Source: Craurococcus roseus
GTDB lineage: Bacteria; Pseudomonadota; Alphaproteobacteria; Acetobacterales; Acetobacteraceae
DNA: 64,000 nucleotides
Assembly: GCF_039523795.1 (NCBI RefSeq)
Contig: NZ_BAAAFZ010000046.1
Coordinates: forward strand, 79,454-143,453
Reading direction: 5' to 3'
A model generated the notes under the pieces. It worked only from the letters and a program-made list of their open reading frames with translations, ran no database searches and had not been told where the DNA came from. This document shows, in pieces, positions 33,846 to 42,613 of this stretch (the stretch's first letter is position 1; every line of letters begins with the position of its first letter). The position numbers and the translations under genes were made by a program.

Positions 33846-35602
33846 CCCTTCATCATGGAGCGGGACGGTTCCCGCTCCAGCGCCCGCTCGATCTCGGCCC
33901 GACCCGGGGTGCCGGCCTCCAACGCCTTGCTCAGGTGCTCCTTGTAGGTTTTGGAAACCACGGCGGGCAGCAGCGGCTCGTTCGGGTCCACCAGCGCCTG
34001 GATGATGACCGGGCCTTCCGTGGCGAGCGCCTCGTCCAGCACCGCGTCCGCCCGCGCCGGGTCGTCGATGGTGTAGCCGCGCCCGCCCATCGCCTCGGCC
34101 GCGCGGGCGAAGTCGATCGGCGGCACCTCGCAGGCGTATTCCGGGTTGCCCAGGAACAGCATCTGCTCCCACTTGATCTGACCCAGCACACCGTTGCGGA
34201 TGACCAGCAGCTTCAGGTCCAGCCGGTGCTGCACGGCCGTCGCGAACTCACCGAGTTGCATCGCGAGGCCGCCGTCGCCGACCACGGCGAAGACCGGCCG
34301 GTCCGGGAAGGCGAGGCCGGCGGCGATGGCGTAGGGCAGCCCGGAGGCCATGGAGGCGAGCAGGCCGGAGACGGCGAAGTCGTGCCCGGGTCGGAGCGGG
34401 ACGTGCCGGGCGACGAGGCCGGTGTGGTGGCCGGAGTCCGTCGCCAGCACCGCGTCGGGCGGCAGGCGGCGGCCCAACGCCGCCACGGGCACCGCCGGGT
34501 GCATCGGCGTTCGCAGGCTCTCCTCCGCGGCGCGCAGCGCTTCCGTCCAGCGCCGCGCCTCGCCTTGCGCCTTCTCCAGGAAGGAGCGGTCCTCCTTCCG
34601 TCGCAGGCGGGCGTTCAGCATCTCCAACGTGGCCCTGGCGTCGCCGACCAGCCCGACGTCGGCTGCGACGCGGAGGCCGATGCGCTGCGGGTCGCGGTCG
34701 ACCTGCACGCAGCGCGCCTGGCCGGGCTTCGGGTAGTACTCCACATAGGGGAAGGTGGAGCCCACGATCAGCAGCGCGTCGCATCCGGCCATCGCGGCGT
34801 GGGTGCCGAAGGTCCCGTAGAGGCCGATGCCGCCGGTGGTGAACGGGTGGTCGTCCGGCAGCACGGCCTTGCCGAGCAGCGCCTTGGCGACCGGCGCGCC
34901 GAGGAGCTGCGCCGCCTGCTCCAGCTCCGCCCGCGCCCCCAGGGCGCCACGGCCGGCGAGGATGGCGACCCGTTGCGCGCCGTTCAGCAGCGCCGCCGCT
35001 TCTGCCACCGCTTCCGGTTCCGGCAAGCGGAGCCCGTCGGTCCGGTTGGCGGAGGCGGTCTGCGCCGAGCCGCGGGGCGAAGGCTTGTCGGCGCCCTCCT
35101 CCTGCTCCTGCACGTCCACGGCGATGGAGAGGTGCGAAACGCCGCGGCCGGCGAGCGCGCTGCGGCACGCGAGGGCGGTCACGGCCTCGGCCTGCGCCGC
35201 GCCCGTGATGCGGGCGTTGTAGACGGCCACGTCGGCGAAGACGCGGTCCAGCGGCACGTCCTGCTGCGTGAAGGTCTCGGCTATGTCGTGGTAGGGCAGG
35301 CCGGTGAGCGCGACCACCGGCGCGCCATCCATCTTCGCGTCGTAGAGGCCGGTCAGCAGGTGGAGGCCGCCGGGGCCGGTGGTGGCGAGGCAGCAGCCGA
35401 GCCGGCCGGTCCATTTGGCGTGCGCCGCCGCCATGAAGGCGGCGCTCTCCTCGTGGCGGACGGACACGAAGCGGACGCGGCCCTCGCGGGCGCGCATCGC
35501 CTCCACCACCCCGTTGATGCCGTCCCCGGCCATGCCGAAGACCGTGTCCACGCCCCAGGCCATCAGCGTGTCCACGACGATCCCGCTGGCGTTGCGGCCC
35601 AT
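33842..35602 (-). CDS. ThDP-dependent enzyme, pyruvate oxidase/PoxB-like
   Basis: The 586-residue protein is a second ThDP superfamily member. It has WGVDTVFGMAGDGINGV at the start, RHEESAAFMAAAHAK (catalytic glutamate), TGPGGLHLLTGLYDAKMDGAPVVALTG, and the diphosphate motif VGDGGLAMQLGEFATAVQ with IRNGVLG. The overall pattern is closest to pyruvate oxidase/pyruvate:quinone oxidoreductase-like proteins, but it lacks a clear membrane-binding C-terminus as in E. coli PoxB. Substrate assignment is uncertain. It shares its last four bases with the TRAP permease gene. Two ThDP enzymes flank the TRAP/ligase module at about equal distances. Confidence 0.85.
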   Translation of the reverse strand: MGRNASGIVVDTLMAWGVDTVFGMAGDGINGVVEAMRAREGRVRFVSVRHEESAAFMAAAHAKWTGRLGCCLATTGPGGLHLLTGLYDAKMDGAPVVALTGLPYHDIAETFTQQDVPLDRVFADVAVYNARITGAAQAEAVTALACRSALAGRGVSHLSIAVDVQEQEEGADKPSPRGSAQTASANRTDGLRLPEPEAVAEAAALLNGAQRVAILAGRGALGARAELEQAAQLLGAPVAKALLGKAVLPDDHPFTTGGIGLYGTFGTHAAMAGCDALLIVGSTFPYVEYYPKPGQARCVQVDRDPQRIGLRVAADVGLVGDARATLEMLNARLRRKEDRSFLEKAQGEARRWTEALRAAEESLRTPMHPAVPVAALGRRLPPDAVLATDSGHHTGLVARHVPLRPGHDFAVSGLLASMASGLPYAIAAGLAFPDRPVFAVVGDGGLAMQLGEFATAVQHRLDLKLLVIRNGVLGQIKWEQMLFLGNPEYACEVPPIDFARAAEAMGGRGYTIDDPARADAVLDEALATEGPVIIQALVDPNEPLLPAVVSKTYKEHLSKALEAGTPGRAEIERALEREPSRSMMKG

Positions 35603-35750
35603 GGCGCCCGTCCCTTCCGCTGTCGGGGGGCCAACGCCGCGCGGCGCGGGCGGATGCGGCGGGGTGGCGGAACGAACGGGCGGGGACTACAACGGCGCGG
35701 CAGGAGAACGCCGCCATGCGCACCATCCACGACCGGGGCGGGCGAACCGC

Positions 35751-36746
35751 ATGAGGCCGCGCGTCGCCTTCATCGGCACCGGCGGCACCATCGCCTCCGT
35801 GGGCCGCGGGCCGCTCGACCTCCACGACTACACCGCGGCGGGCAAGATGCTGCACGCCGCCGAGTTGCTGGAGCGCTTCCCCGAGGCGCGGGAGGTGGCC
35901 GAGGTGGTGCCGGTGCGTTTCGCCAACGTGCCCTCCCCCAAGATCGCCTTCCCGGAGTGGCTCGAACTGCTGCGGATCTGCGACCGGCTGGCCGCGGAAG
36001 AGCGGGACCTCGCCGGGATCGTCATCGGGCACGGCACCGCCTCCCTGGAGGAGACGGCGTACTTCCTTTCCCTCACCCTCAAGCATCCGCTTCCGGTGGT
36101 GGTGGTCGGCTCGCAGCGGCCGAACTCGGCGCTGTCCACCGACGCGGGGCTGAACCTCGTGAACGCCATCCGCGTGGCGGCCTGCCCGCGGGCTTGGGGC
36201 CTCGGCGCGCTGGTGGTGCTGAACGACGAGGTCCACGCGGCGCGGGAGGTGACCAAGACCTCCACCTCCCGGATGCAGACGTTCCGATCGCCGGATTTCG
36301 GCTGCCTCGCCCACGCGGACGGGGACCGGCTGGCCTGGTACCGCAAGCCGCTGCGCCGGGCGGCGCCGGACACGGAGTTCGACCCGCGAAGCCTCAAGGC
36401 GCTGCCGCGGGTGGACATCGCCTATTCCTACGCCGGGTCGGACGGCGCGGCGGTGCGGGCGTTCCGCGCCGCGGGGGCGCAGGGCATCGTCTCCGCCGGC
36501 TTCGCGCCGGGCTTCGTCACGCCCGACGAGGCCGAGGCGCTGGGCGAGGCGGCGGCGGCGGGCGTCGTGGTGGCCCAGTCCACGCGCGCGGGCAGCGGTC
36601 GCGTGTTCCCGACCACCAAGCTGCGCGAAGCGGGTTTCGTCCCGGCCGACAACCTGACGCCCCAGAAGGCCCGCATCCTGCTGGCGCTGGCCCTGACCGT
36701 CACGCGCGACCCGCGCGAGGTCGAACGCATCTTCGGCGAGTACTAG
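35751..36746 (+). CDS. Type II-like asparaginase family protein
   Basis: The 331-residue protein belongs to the bacterial asparaginase/glutaminase family. Its N-terminal FIGTGGTIAS motif holds the nucleophile Thr13. The second signature reads HGTASLEETAYFL at residues 94-106; the usual HGTDT aspartate (Asp90 in E. coli AnsB) is Ala97 here, while Thr96 is kept. GSQRPNSALSTDAGLNLVNAI and the late RAGSGRVFP follow. There is no signal peptide. The aspartate change may alter substrate choice, so asparaginase activity is not certain. It lies four bases ahead of an MBL-fold gene, which abuts an HD-domain gene. Confidence 0.85.
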   Translation: MRPRVAFIGTGGTIASVGRGPLDLHDYTAAGKMLHAAELLERFPEAREVAEVVPVRFANVPSPKIAFPEWLELLRICDRLAAEERDLAGIVIGHGTASLEETAYFLSLTLKHPLPVVVVGSQRPNSALSTDAGLNLVNAIRVAACPRAWGLGALVVLNDEVHAAREVTKTSTSRMQTFRSPDFGCLAHADGDRLAWYRKPLRRAAPDTEFDPRSLKALPRVDIAYSYAGSDGAAVRAFRAAGAQGIVSAGFAPGFVTPDEAEALGEAAAAGVVVAQSTRAGSGRVFPTTKLREAGFVPADNLTPQKARILLALALTVTRDPREVERIFGEY

Positions 36747-36750
36747 GGGC

Positions 36751-37512
36751 ATGTACAAGCTCGACGTGCTGATCCAGGGCTACCCCGGCAAGTCGCTTTG
36801 CCACGGCGGCCTGGGCTGGAGCACCATCGCGCTCCTGCGCGGAGGCGGGCGGAGCATCTTGATCGACGTCGGCGCCTTCGGGGTGCGGCCGGAATTCGCG
36901 CGCCAACTCGCGGCGGCGCGGTGCGAGCCGGGGAGCGTGACGGACGTGGTGCTGACCCACGCGCATTGGGACCACTCGGTCAACTACACGCTGTTCCCGA
37001 ACGCCGACATCTGGATCGGCCGGGCGGAGATGGATTGGGCGACGAAGGAGCCGCCCGGCTTCAACCCGCTCCCGGAGCTTTACGTCCGCGACTTGGCGCG
37101 CCATCCGCGCCTGCGGCTGCTGGACGACGGCGACGGGTTCCTGCCGGGGCTGACCGCGCACCTGGTCGCGGGGCACACGCCGGGCTGCCTCGCCTTCCGC
37201 ATGGCGGGCTCGGGCGGGGCGCCGCCTGTGCTGTTCAGCGGCGACGCGGCGAAGAACCGGGCGGAGCTGCTTTCCATGGCGACCGACATGACCATGGACG
37301 CGGCCGAAAGCCGCCGTTCCTTGGAGCGCATCTGGGCGCTGTGGCGCGAGCTGCCGGGCACGCTGCTGGTGCCGGGACACGACCTCACGATGCGGCTGGA
37401 TGGGGCGGGGCGGCCGGAATACCTGGGCGAGCGCCGCGCCGGCATCGCCGCTTGGTTCTCCGAGGACCTGCTGGTGACGACGGCCATCGACCTCGCAGCC
37501 CCAAGGGACTGA
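36751..37512 (+). CDS. MBL-fold metallohydrolase
   Basis: The 253-residue protein carries the metallo-beta-lactamase zinc motif HAHWDH (about residues 70-75), followed by AGHTPGCLAF, FSGDAAKNR (bridging aspartate) and LVPGHDLTM, giving a complete two-metal site. It has no signal peptide. MBL hydrolases split esters, lactones, thioesters or amides; nothing here decides which. The gene follows the asparaginase-like gene by four bases and its stop touches the next ATG, so the three are likely one operon. Confidence 0.88.
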   Translation: MYKLDVLIQGYPGKSLCHGGLGWSTIALLRGGGRSILIDVGAFGVRPEFARQLAAARCEPGSVTDVVLTHAHWDHSVNYTLFPNADIWIGRAEMDWATKEPPGFNPLPELYVRDLARHPRLRLLDDGDGFLPGLTAHLVAGHTPGCLAFRMAGSGGAPPVLFSGDAAKNRAELLSMATDMTMDAAESRRSLERIWALWRELPGTLLVPGHDLTMRLDGAGRPEYLGERRAGIAAWFSEDLLVTTAIDLAAPRD

Positions 37513-38133
37513 ATGCCGCCACCGCCGCAGCGCGCCTGGGTCCGCCTCCCCTCCGGGCGGCGGCTCGACTTGCTTTCGCCCACCGCCTTCGACTGGACGG
37601 ACGAAGACCTCGCCATCGGCCTGTCCCGCACCTTCCGCTGGGGCGGGCACTCGGTTTGGCCTGGGGCGCCGCTCTCCGTCGCGCAGCATTCGCTCGCCGT
37701 GCTGGCTCTGCGGCGGGAGCGCGCGCGGCCATCGCTGACGGTGGCGGAACAGCGGCGCGAGCTGCTGCACGACGCCGAGGAAGGCTTGATCAACTTCGAC
37801 TGCATCTCGCCGCTGAAGCCCTTCCTCGGCCCGGGCTTCGGCGAGTTGCAGCGGCGCCTCCAGGCGGCGGTGGCGCTGCGCTACGCCTTGCCGCCCTGGA
37901 CGCCGGACTCCAAGCGCGCCCACAAGGCCTGCGACGTGGCGCTCGCGGCGGCCGAGGCCGTCCACGTCGCCGGCTGGACGCGCGAGGAGGTGCGCGGGAC
38001 GCTCGGCATCAAGACCGGCGCCATGATCGAAGAAGACCAGCTGGTGGCGGCCTTCGGCGGCGAGCCTTGGCGCCCCTGGCCGCCGGAGCTGGGGGCGGAG
38101 CGGTTCTTGTCGGAGCTGCGCCGCTTGGGCTGA
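37513..38133 (+). CDS. HD-domain phosphohydrolase (YfbR-like)
   Basis: The 206-residue protein has PSGRRLDLLSPTAFDWTDEDLA at the start, then SVAQHSLAVLAL and ELLHDAEEGLINFDCISPLKP, the metal-binding His...HD pattern of small HD hydrolases related to 5'-deoxynucleotidase YfbR. Helical remainder with KRAHKACDVALAAAEAVHVAGW fits the same group. Substrates are likely nucleoside monophosphates, by family. It begins directly at the stop of the MBL gene without its own spacer, indicating coupling. Confidence 0.84.
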   Translation: MPPPPQRAWVRLPSGRRLDLLSPTAFDWTDEDLAIGLSRTFRWGGHSVWPGAPLSVAQHSLAVLALRRERARPSLTVAEQRRELLHDAEEGLINFDCISPLKPFLGPGFGELQRRLQAAVALRYALPPWTPDSKRAHKACDVALAAAEAVHVAGWTREEVRGTLGIKTGAMIEEDQLVAAFGGEPWRPWPPELGAERFLSELRRLG

Positions 38134-38257
38134 ACTCCAAAAAGATTGGACAAACCGTGGCTTAGGCTGGAATCTTCAGCCCGGTTCACAGCACAGGCCA
38201 GCCCTCCCCCATGCGCCCGCGGCGCGTCCACCCGCCGTCCGCCGGCGGCCCCCGGCC

Positions 38258-38875
38258 ATGATGGCGGGCTCGCACGTGGCGCTCGGCGCCGCGGCCTGGA
38301 TGCTGGCCGCTCCGCATTTCGGGCAGGACGCCTTGCGACCGCTGGGCCTTGGCCTCGCGGTCGCGGGGGCGCTGCTGCCGGACGTGGACCACCCGAAATC
38401 CTGGGCGGGCCGGCGGCTGCGGCCCGTTTCCACCGTGGTCGCCGCGGTGTTCGGCCACCGCGGCGTGACGCATTCGCTGCTGGCGCTGGTCGGTTGCTGG
38501 GCGGCGCTGCGGTACGGGACGGGGGTGCCGCGCGCCTGGGCGGCGCCGGTCGTCGTCGGCTACCTCAGCCACCTGCTCGCGGACCTGTTGACGCCGGGCG
38601 GGTTGCGACTCGCTTGGCCGCTGCGCGGGACGTGGGCGCTGCCGCTCTGCCGCAGCGGCTCGCCCTTCGAGCCGCTGGTGGTGGCGCTGGTCCTGTCGGT
38701 CGCCGCTTGGTCCGCCTTGCCGGACCCGCCGGACCCGCGCGCCGCGCTGCAACGGGTGGGCCTGCGCCTGGAGCGCGGAGCGGAGCCGCTGCCCCGGCCG
38801 CCGCCCGCGCCGCCGCCGGCGCCGCCCGCGCGACAGAACTGGGCGGCCCAGCGGGCACCGGGACGCGGAGGCTGA
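38258..38875 (+). CDS. YdjM-like membrane-bound metal-dependent hydrolase
   Basis: The 205-residue protein has several hydrophobic helices and the family motifs GSHVALGAAAW, LPDVDHPKSWAGRR, FGHRGVTHSLLAL and SHLLADLLTPGGL, which together provide conserved His and Asp residues thought to bind a metal. E. coli YdjM belongs to this inner-membrane family. The tail after residue 165 is Pro/Ala/Arg-rich. Two consecutive ATG codons (38258, 38261) are possible starts. Function is not established for the family. It is separated by 75 bases from an epimerase gene. Confidence 0.85.
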   Translation: MMAGSHVALGAAAWMLAAPHFGQDALRPLGLGLAVAGALLPDVDHPKSWAGRRLRPVSTVVAAVFGHRGVTHSLLALVGCWAALRYGTGVPRAWAAPVVVGYLSHLLADLLTPGGLRLAWPLRGTWALPLCRSGSPFEPLVVALVLSVAAWSALPDPPDPRAALQRVGLRLERGAEPLPRPPPAPPPAPPARQNWAAQRAPGRGG

Positions 38876-38950
38876 CATGGCGACTCCCTTGGCCTCAGCC
38901 TTCCGCCGCGCTTGGATGCGGCCCAACGACGAAGACGAGGGAGCGAAACC

Positions 38951-39970
38951 ATGCCAGACGCCGCGGTGCCGATCGCCGGCAACCGCTTCCTCCTCGTGGG
39001 CGGCGCCAGCCTGGTCGGCTCCGCCACCGCCGCGGAACTGCTGGACCACGGCGCGGCGGAGGTCGTGCTGTTCGACAACTTCGCGTTCGGGTCGGAGGAG
39101 GCGGTCGCGCACCTGCGAGACCATCCGCGGCTGCGCCTCGTGCGCGGCGACGTCATGCGCTTGCCGGACTTGTTGCGCGCGGCGGAGGGCGCCGCGGGCG
39201 CGCTGCTGCTCGCGGCCTACATGACGTTGTCCATGGACCGCGACCCCTGGGGCGGGCTCGACGTGAACATCCGCGGCGTGCAGAACGCGCTGGAGGCCTG
39301 CCGCGCGAACCGCGTCCGCAAGGCGGTGTTCGCGTCGTCCAACGCGGTGTACGGCTACGGGCCGGGGGTGTCCGGCGAGCTGGTGGAGCCGACGCCCTTC
39401 CACAGCCAGGGCGCGCCGCCCGCCGCCATCCTCTACGGCGCCAGCAAGATCATCGGCGAGCAGCTCTGCCGCGACTACGGGCGCAAGCACGGGCTCCACC
39501 ACGTCACGCTGCGCTACTCCACCGTGTACGGCGAGCGGCAGCACTACCGGGCGGCCAACGCGCTCTACATCATCGAGACCATCGACCGGGTGCGGCGCGG
39601 CCTTGCGCCCCAGGTCCTCGGCGACGGGAGCGAGACCAAGCACTTCGTCTATGTGGGCGACCTCGCCCGCGCCAACCGCATGGCCTTCGAAAGCGCCGCG
39701 ACCGGTGTCGCGGTGAACTGCTCCGGCCCGGAGCCCATCACCACCCTTGAGCTGGTGCGGTTGGTGACGGAGCTGGCCGGCGGCGGGCCGGCGCCGGAGT
39801 TCGTCGGCGAGGAGCCCGGCAAGGTGCGGCTCACCTCCGGCGGCCCCTTTCGCATCGCGCACGAGGAAGCGGAACGCGCCATCGGCTGGCGGCCGGAGGT
39901 CGGTATGCGCGAGGGGCTGCGGCGCCTCATCGCGTGGCGGGACGGCAACGAAGGGAGGGCGGGCGCATGA
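38951..39970 (+). CDS. NAD-dependent epimerase/dehydratase family protein
   Basis: The 339-residue extended short-chain dehydrogenase has a nucleotide-binding start FLLVGGASLVGSATAAELL, a slightly altered GxxGxxG, then LFDNFAFGSEE, VFASSNAVYGYG with the catalytic serine, and YGASKIIGEQLCRDYG with the YxxxK pair. LRYSTVYGERQHY and HFVYVGDLARANRMA match UDP-glucose 4-epimerase-like enzymes. Its stop overlaps the ATG of a Bug-type binding protein (ATGA), an unusual partnership. A sugar-nucleotide role is not certain; related enzymes act on non-sugar substrates in catabolic operons. Confidence 0.87.
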   Translation: MPDAAVPIAGNRFLLVGGASLVGSATAAELLDHGAAEVVLFDNFAFGSEEAVAHLRDHPRLRLVRGDVMRLPDLLRAAEGAAGALLLAAYMTLSMDRDPWGGLDVNIRGVQNALEACRANRVRKAVFASSNAVYGYGPGVSGELVEPTPFHSQGAPPAAILYGASKIIGEQLCRDYGRKHGLHHVTLRYSTVYGERQHYRAANALYIIETIDRVRRGLAPQVLGDGSETKHFVYVGDLARANRMAFESAATGVAVNCSGPEPITTLELVRLVTELAGGGPAPEFVGEEPGKVRLTSGGPFRIAHEEAERAIGWRPEVGMREGLRRLIAWRDGNEGRAGA

Positions 39971-40926
39971 GCGCGACGCGGCGGAACATCCTCGCGGCGG
40001 CCAGCGGTTTGCTCGCCGCGCCGGCCATCGCGCAGACGGCCCGCTTCCCCGAAAGGCCAATCGAGATCGTGGTCGGCTTCATCGCCGGCGGCGGCACCGA
40101 CCTCGACGCGCGGAGCTACGGCCGGGCGCTGGAACAGCGCCTCGGCGGCACCGTCGTCATCAGCAACCGGCCTGGCGCGGGCGGCGAGTTGGCGCTCGGC
40201 GCCGTGGCCCGCGCGCGGCCGGACGGGCACACGCTCGGCACCACCAACATGCCGAGCTTCGTCACCATCCCGATCGAGCGGCAGGCGCAGTTCAAGCTGG
40301 ACGACTTCGCGCCCATCGCCAACCTCGTCACCGACCCGAGCGCCATCACGGCGCACGCCGAGGGCCCGTTCCGCAGCCTGGCGGACGTGATCGAGCGCGC
40401 CCGCGCCGAGCCCGACCGGATCACCTACGCCTCGCCGGGCGTCGGCACGGACGACCACCTGCAACTGGTGCTGCTGCAAGAGGCGGCGGGCGTGCGGCTC
40501 AACCACGTCGTGTTCCAGGGCGACCCGCAGCTCCGCGCCGCGCTGCTCGGGCGGCAGGTGGACCTGATCGGCCTCAACCTCGGCGCCGTCACCGCCACGC
40601 CGCAGAACATGCGGATGCTCTCGCAGGGCGGGCCGCGCCGCAGCCGCTTCCGGCCGGAGGTGCCGACGCTGCGCGAGCTGGGCTTCCCGGTGGAGATGGC
40701 ATCCGAGCGCGGCGTCGTCGCGCCGGCCGGCACGGCGCCCGCGATCCTGGCGCGGCTGCGCGAGGCGACGGAGGACATCGCGCGCGACCCGGAGTTCGTG
40801 CGCGCTCTGGAAGGGCGCTTCACCGAGCCGGCCTTCGAGCCGGGCGAGGCTTGGTTCGCGCGGCTGCGGCGGGACGAGGCCAGGTACAAGGAGCTCTGGC
40901 GGCGCACGCCCTGGGCGCAGCGCTAG
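39967..40926 (+). CDS. Bug/TctC-family solute-binding protein
   Basis: The 319-residue protein has a Tat-like signal peptide (SATRRNILAAASGLLAAPA), then FPERPIEIVVGFIAGGGTD with the binding-site aspartate, RPGAGGELALGAVARARPDG, and a late VPTLRELGFPVE segment. It is a third canonical Bug receptor of the window, translationally coupled to the epimerase gene. No TctAB genes are present. Its stop shares a CTAG with the converging Bug-like gene (40923-40926). The ligand may be the compound acted on by the epimerase, which is inference from coupling. Confidence 0.9.
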   Translation: MSATRRNILAAASGLLAAPAIAQTARFPERPIEIVVGFIAGGGTDLDARSYGRALEQRLGGTVVISNRPGAGGELALGAVARARPDGHTLGTTNMPSFVTIPIERQAQFKLDDFAPIANLVTDPSAITAHAEGPFRSLADVIERARAEPDRITYASPGVGTDDHLQLVLLQEAAGVRLNHVVFQGDPQLRAALLGRQVDLIGLNLGAVTATPQNMRMLSQGGPRRSRFRPEVPTLRELGFPVEMASERGVVAPAGTAPAILARLREATEDIARDPEFVRALEGRFTEPAFEPGEAWFARLRRDEARYKELWRRTPWAQR

Positions 40927-41954
40927 GACGCACGCCAGTTGAAGCGCTGTTGCAGCCAGTCGCGGTAGGCGAGCGCGGCTTCGGTCGGCGGCGCCAGCGC
41001 AGCGGACAGCAGCGGCGCGGCCTCCGCGCCGGTCAGCACGCGCATCCCGGCCGCGGCGGCGACGCGCGCCTCCTCCTCCGACCAGCGGGCGACGGCGGCG
41101 CGCCAGGACGCCACGCGTTCGGCGGGCGTGAGCGCGGGGAGCACCAGCGCCGCGTGCAGCCGCGCCGCGGCGGCGGCGGCCTGCACGGCGGCGCGCAGCA
41201 CCGTCGGGCCCGACGCCAGTTCGGACATGCAGGGCACGTCCGGCAGGGCGGCGTCGCGCGCGCCCGCCGCGTCGAGCGTGAACCACGGCTGCGCGTCCAG
41301 GGCCGAAAGGCGGGCGGGCACGTCGGGGCCGTGCAGGAGAACGACGTCCACACTCCCCTCCATCAGCGCGGCCTCAGCCTGCAAGGGGGCCAGCCCGGTG
41401 ACCGGCACGGCGTGCAGCCCCATCATGCCGAGCCCGCACAGCGCGGTGGCGGCGGGCGAACCGGCGCCCCACACCGCAACGCGCACGACCCCGCCGCCAC
41501 TCGCCGCGGGCAGGGGGACGCGGCCGGCCACCACCGCCAAGCCTTCGGCGGCGCAAACCGGCAGCCAGCCGGCGGCGTCGAAGCGCGCGCGCGGGTCGCC
41601 GACCAGCCGCGCCTGCGCCGCACCGCCGCTCAGCACGAGCGAGGTCCGTCCGTCGGGCTCGACCAAGGCGGAAAAGCGGTTGGCGGCGGTGACGCCGTCC
41701 GGGCCGCCGAGGACCTTGCGCTCCACCCGTGCGACCGCCATGGCGGCGGCCGTGGCGCCGCGCGAAAGGAACGCCGCCAATCGGGCGGACCAGCGCTCGT
41801 GCGCCCCATCGTCCGGCCCCGGGACCAACAGCGTGGCGGGGCTCAGCGGCAGGGCCGCGCGCGCGGCGAAGGCGGGCAAAGCGCCAGCTGCGAGACCGGC
41901 GGCGGTGGCGCGCAGGACGCGCCTGCGGGCGGCCGGCGGCGGCGGCGGCGTCAT
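40923..41954 (-). CDS. Divergent Bug-like exported protein coupled to apt
   Basis: The 343-residue protein has a Tat-like signal (ARRRVLRATAAGLAAGALP). The rest follows the Bug layout at low similarity: TLLVPGPDDGAHERWSARLA in place of the first ligand loop, ERKVLGGPDGVTAANRF for the PGAGG segment, MEGSVDVVLLHGPDV for AGRVDVMFD, and ALPDVPCMSEL for LPDVPTVAE. The usual aspartate of the GGxxD loop is not retained in that form. I therefore call it a remote Bug relative whose ligand site may have changed. Its ATG overlaps the apt stop (ATGA), so it is translated after apt. Why a purine salvage gene should be coupled to a binding protein is not clear. Confidence 0.7.
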   Translation of the reverse strand: MTPPPPPAARRRVLRATAAGLAAGALPAFAARAALPLSPATLLVPGPDDGAHERWSARLAAFLSRGATAAAMAVARVERKVLGGPDGVTAANRFSALVEPDGRTSLVLSGGAAQARLVGDPRARFDAAGWLPVCAAEGLAVVAGRVPLPAASGGGVVRVAVWGAGSPAATALCGLGMMGLHAVPVTGLAPLQAEAALMEGSVDVVLLHGPDVPARLSALDAQPWFTLDAAGARDAALPDVPCMSELASGPTVLRAAVQAAAAAARLHAALVLPALTPAERVASWRAAVARWSEEEARVAAAAGMRVLTGAEAAPLLSAALAPPTEAALAYRDWLQQRFNWRAS

Positions 41955-42511
41955 GAGTCGTAGCGCAGCAGGGTCTCGCACGGCACGTCCAGCCGGGCGC
42001 GGCCCTCCAGGAAGGTGAGCTCGATCAGCGCCGCCACCGCCGGCACCACCGCGCCGGCCTGCCGCAGCAACCGCACGCCCGCGGCCATGGTGCCGCCGGT
42101 GGCGAGCAGGTCGTCCAGCAGAACCACGCGCTGCCCCGGCTCCACCGCGTCGGCCTGCATCTCGATGCGGTCCGTGCCGTATTCCAGCGCGTAGTCGAGG
42201 CCGACCGTCTCGCCCGGCAGCTTGCCGCGCTTGCGGAGCATGATGAAACCGAGGCCCAGTTCCAAAGCCAGGGGCGCGGCGATCAGGAAGCCGCGGCTCT
42301 CGATGCCGGCGAGCAGGTCCGGCCGGTGCGGGCGGATCGCGCGGCCGAGTCGCGCCATGGCGGCGGACCACGCCGGGCCGTGCCGCAGCAGGGTGGAGAT
42401 GTCGTAGAAGAGGATGCCCGGCTTCGGAAAGTCGGGGATGCCGCGGATGTGCTCGCGCAGATCGATGCTTTCGTCGTCGCGGAGGATCGTCGTCGTCGTC
42501 GCGTCGGGCAT
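41951..42511 (-). CDS. apt: Adenine phosphoribosyltransferase
   Basis: The 186-residue protein has the APT signatures DLREHIRGIPDFPKPGILFYD, IESRGFLIAAPLALELGLGF, RKRGKLPGETV, YALEYGTDRIEM and the PRPP-binding VVLLDDLLATGGTMAAG. It converts adenine and PRPP to AMP. The length is that of typical bacterial APT. ATG 42511 is preferred; the N-terminus (MPDATTTTIL) is short. A divergent Bug-like gene overlaps its stop by four bases. It is divergent from the DUF2842 gene over 102 bases. Confidence 0.95.
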   Translation of the reverse strand: MPDATTTTILRDDESIDLREHIRGIPDFPKPGILFYDISTLLRHGPAWSAAMARLGRAIRPHRPDLLAGIESRGFLIAAPLALELGLGFIMLRKRGKLPGETVGLDYALEYGTDRIEMQADAVEPGQRVVLLDDLLATGGTMAAGVRLLRQAGAVVPAVAALIELTFLEGRARLDVPCETLLRYDS

Positions 42512-42613
42512 GGGCGCGGACCATAGGGGCCGTGCCGGAGGGGGGCAACCTGGGCCGCCGCCAGCGTCCGAGAGGGCTTGGCCGGGCGGCACCTGCGGGC
42601 CATGTACGGGGAC

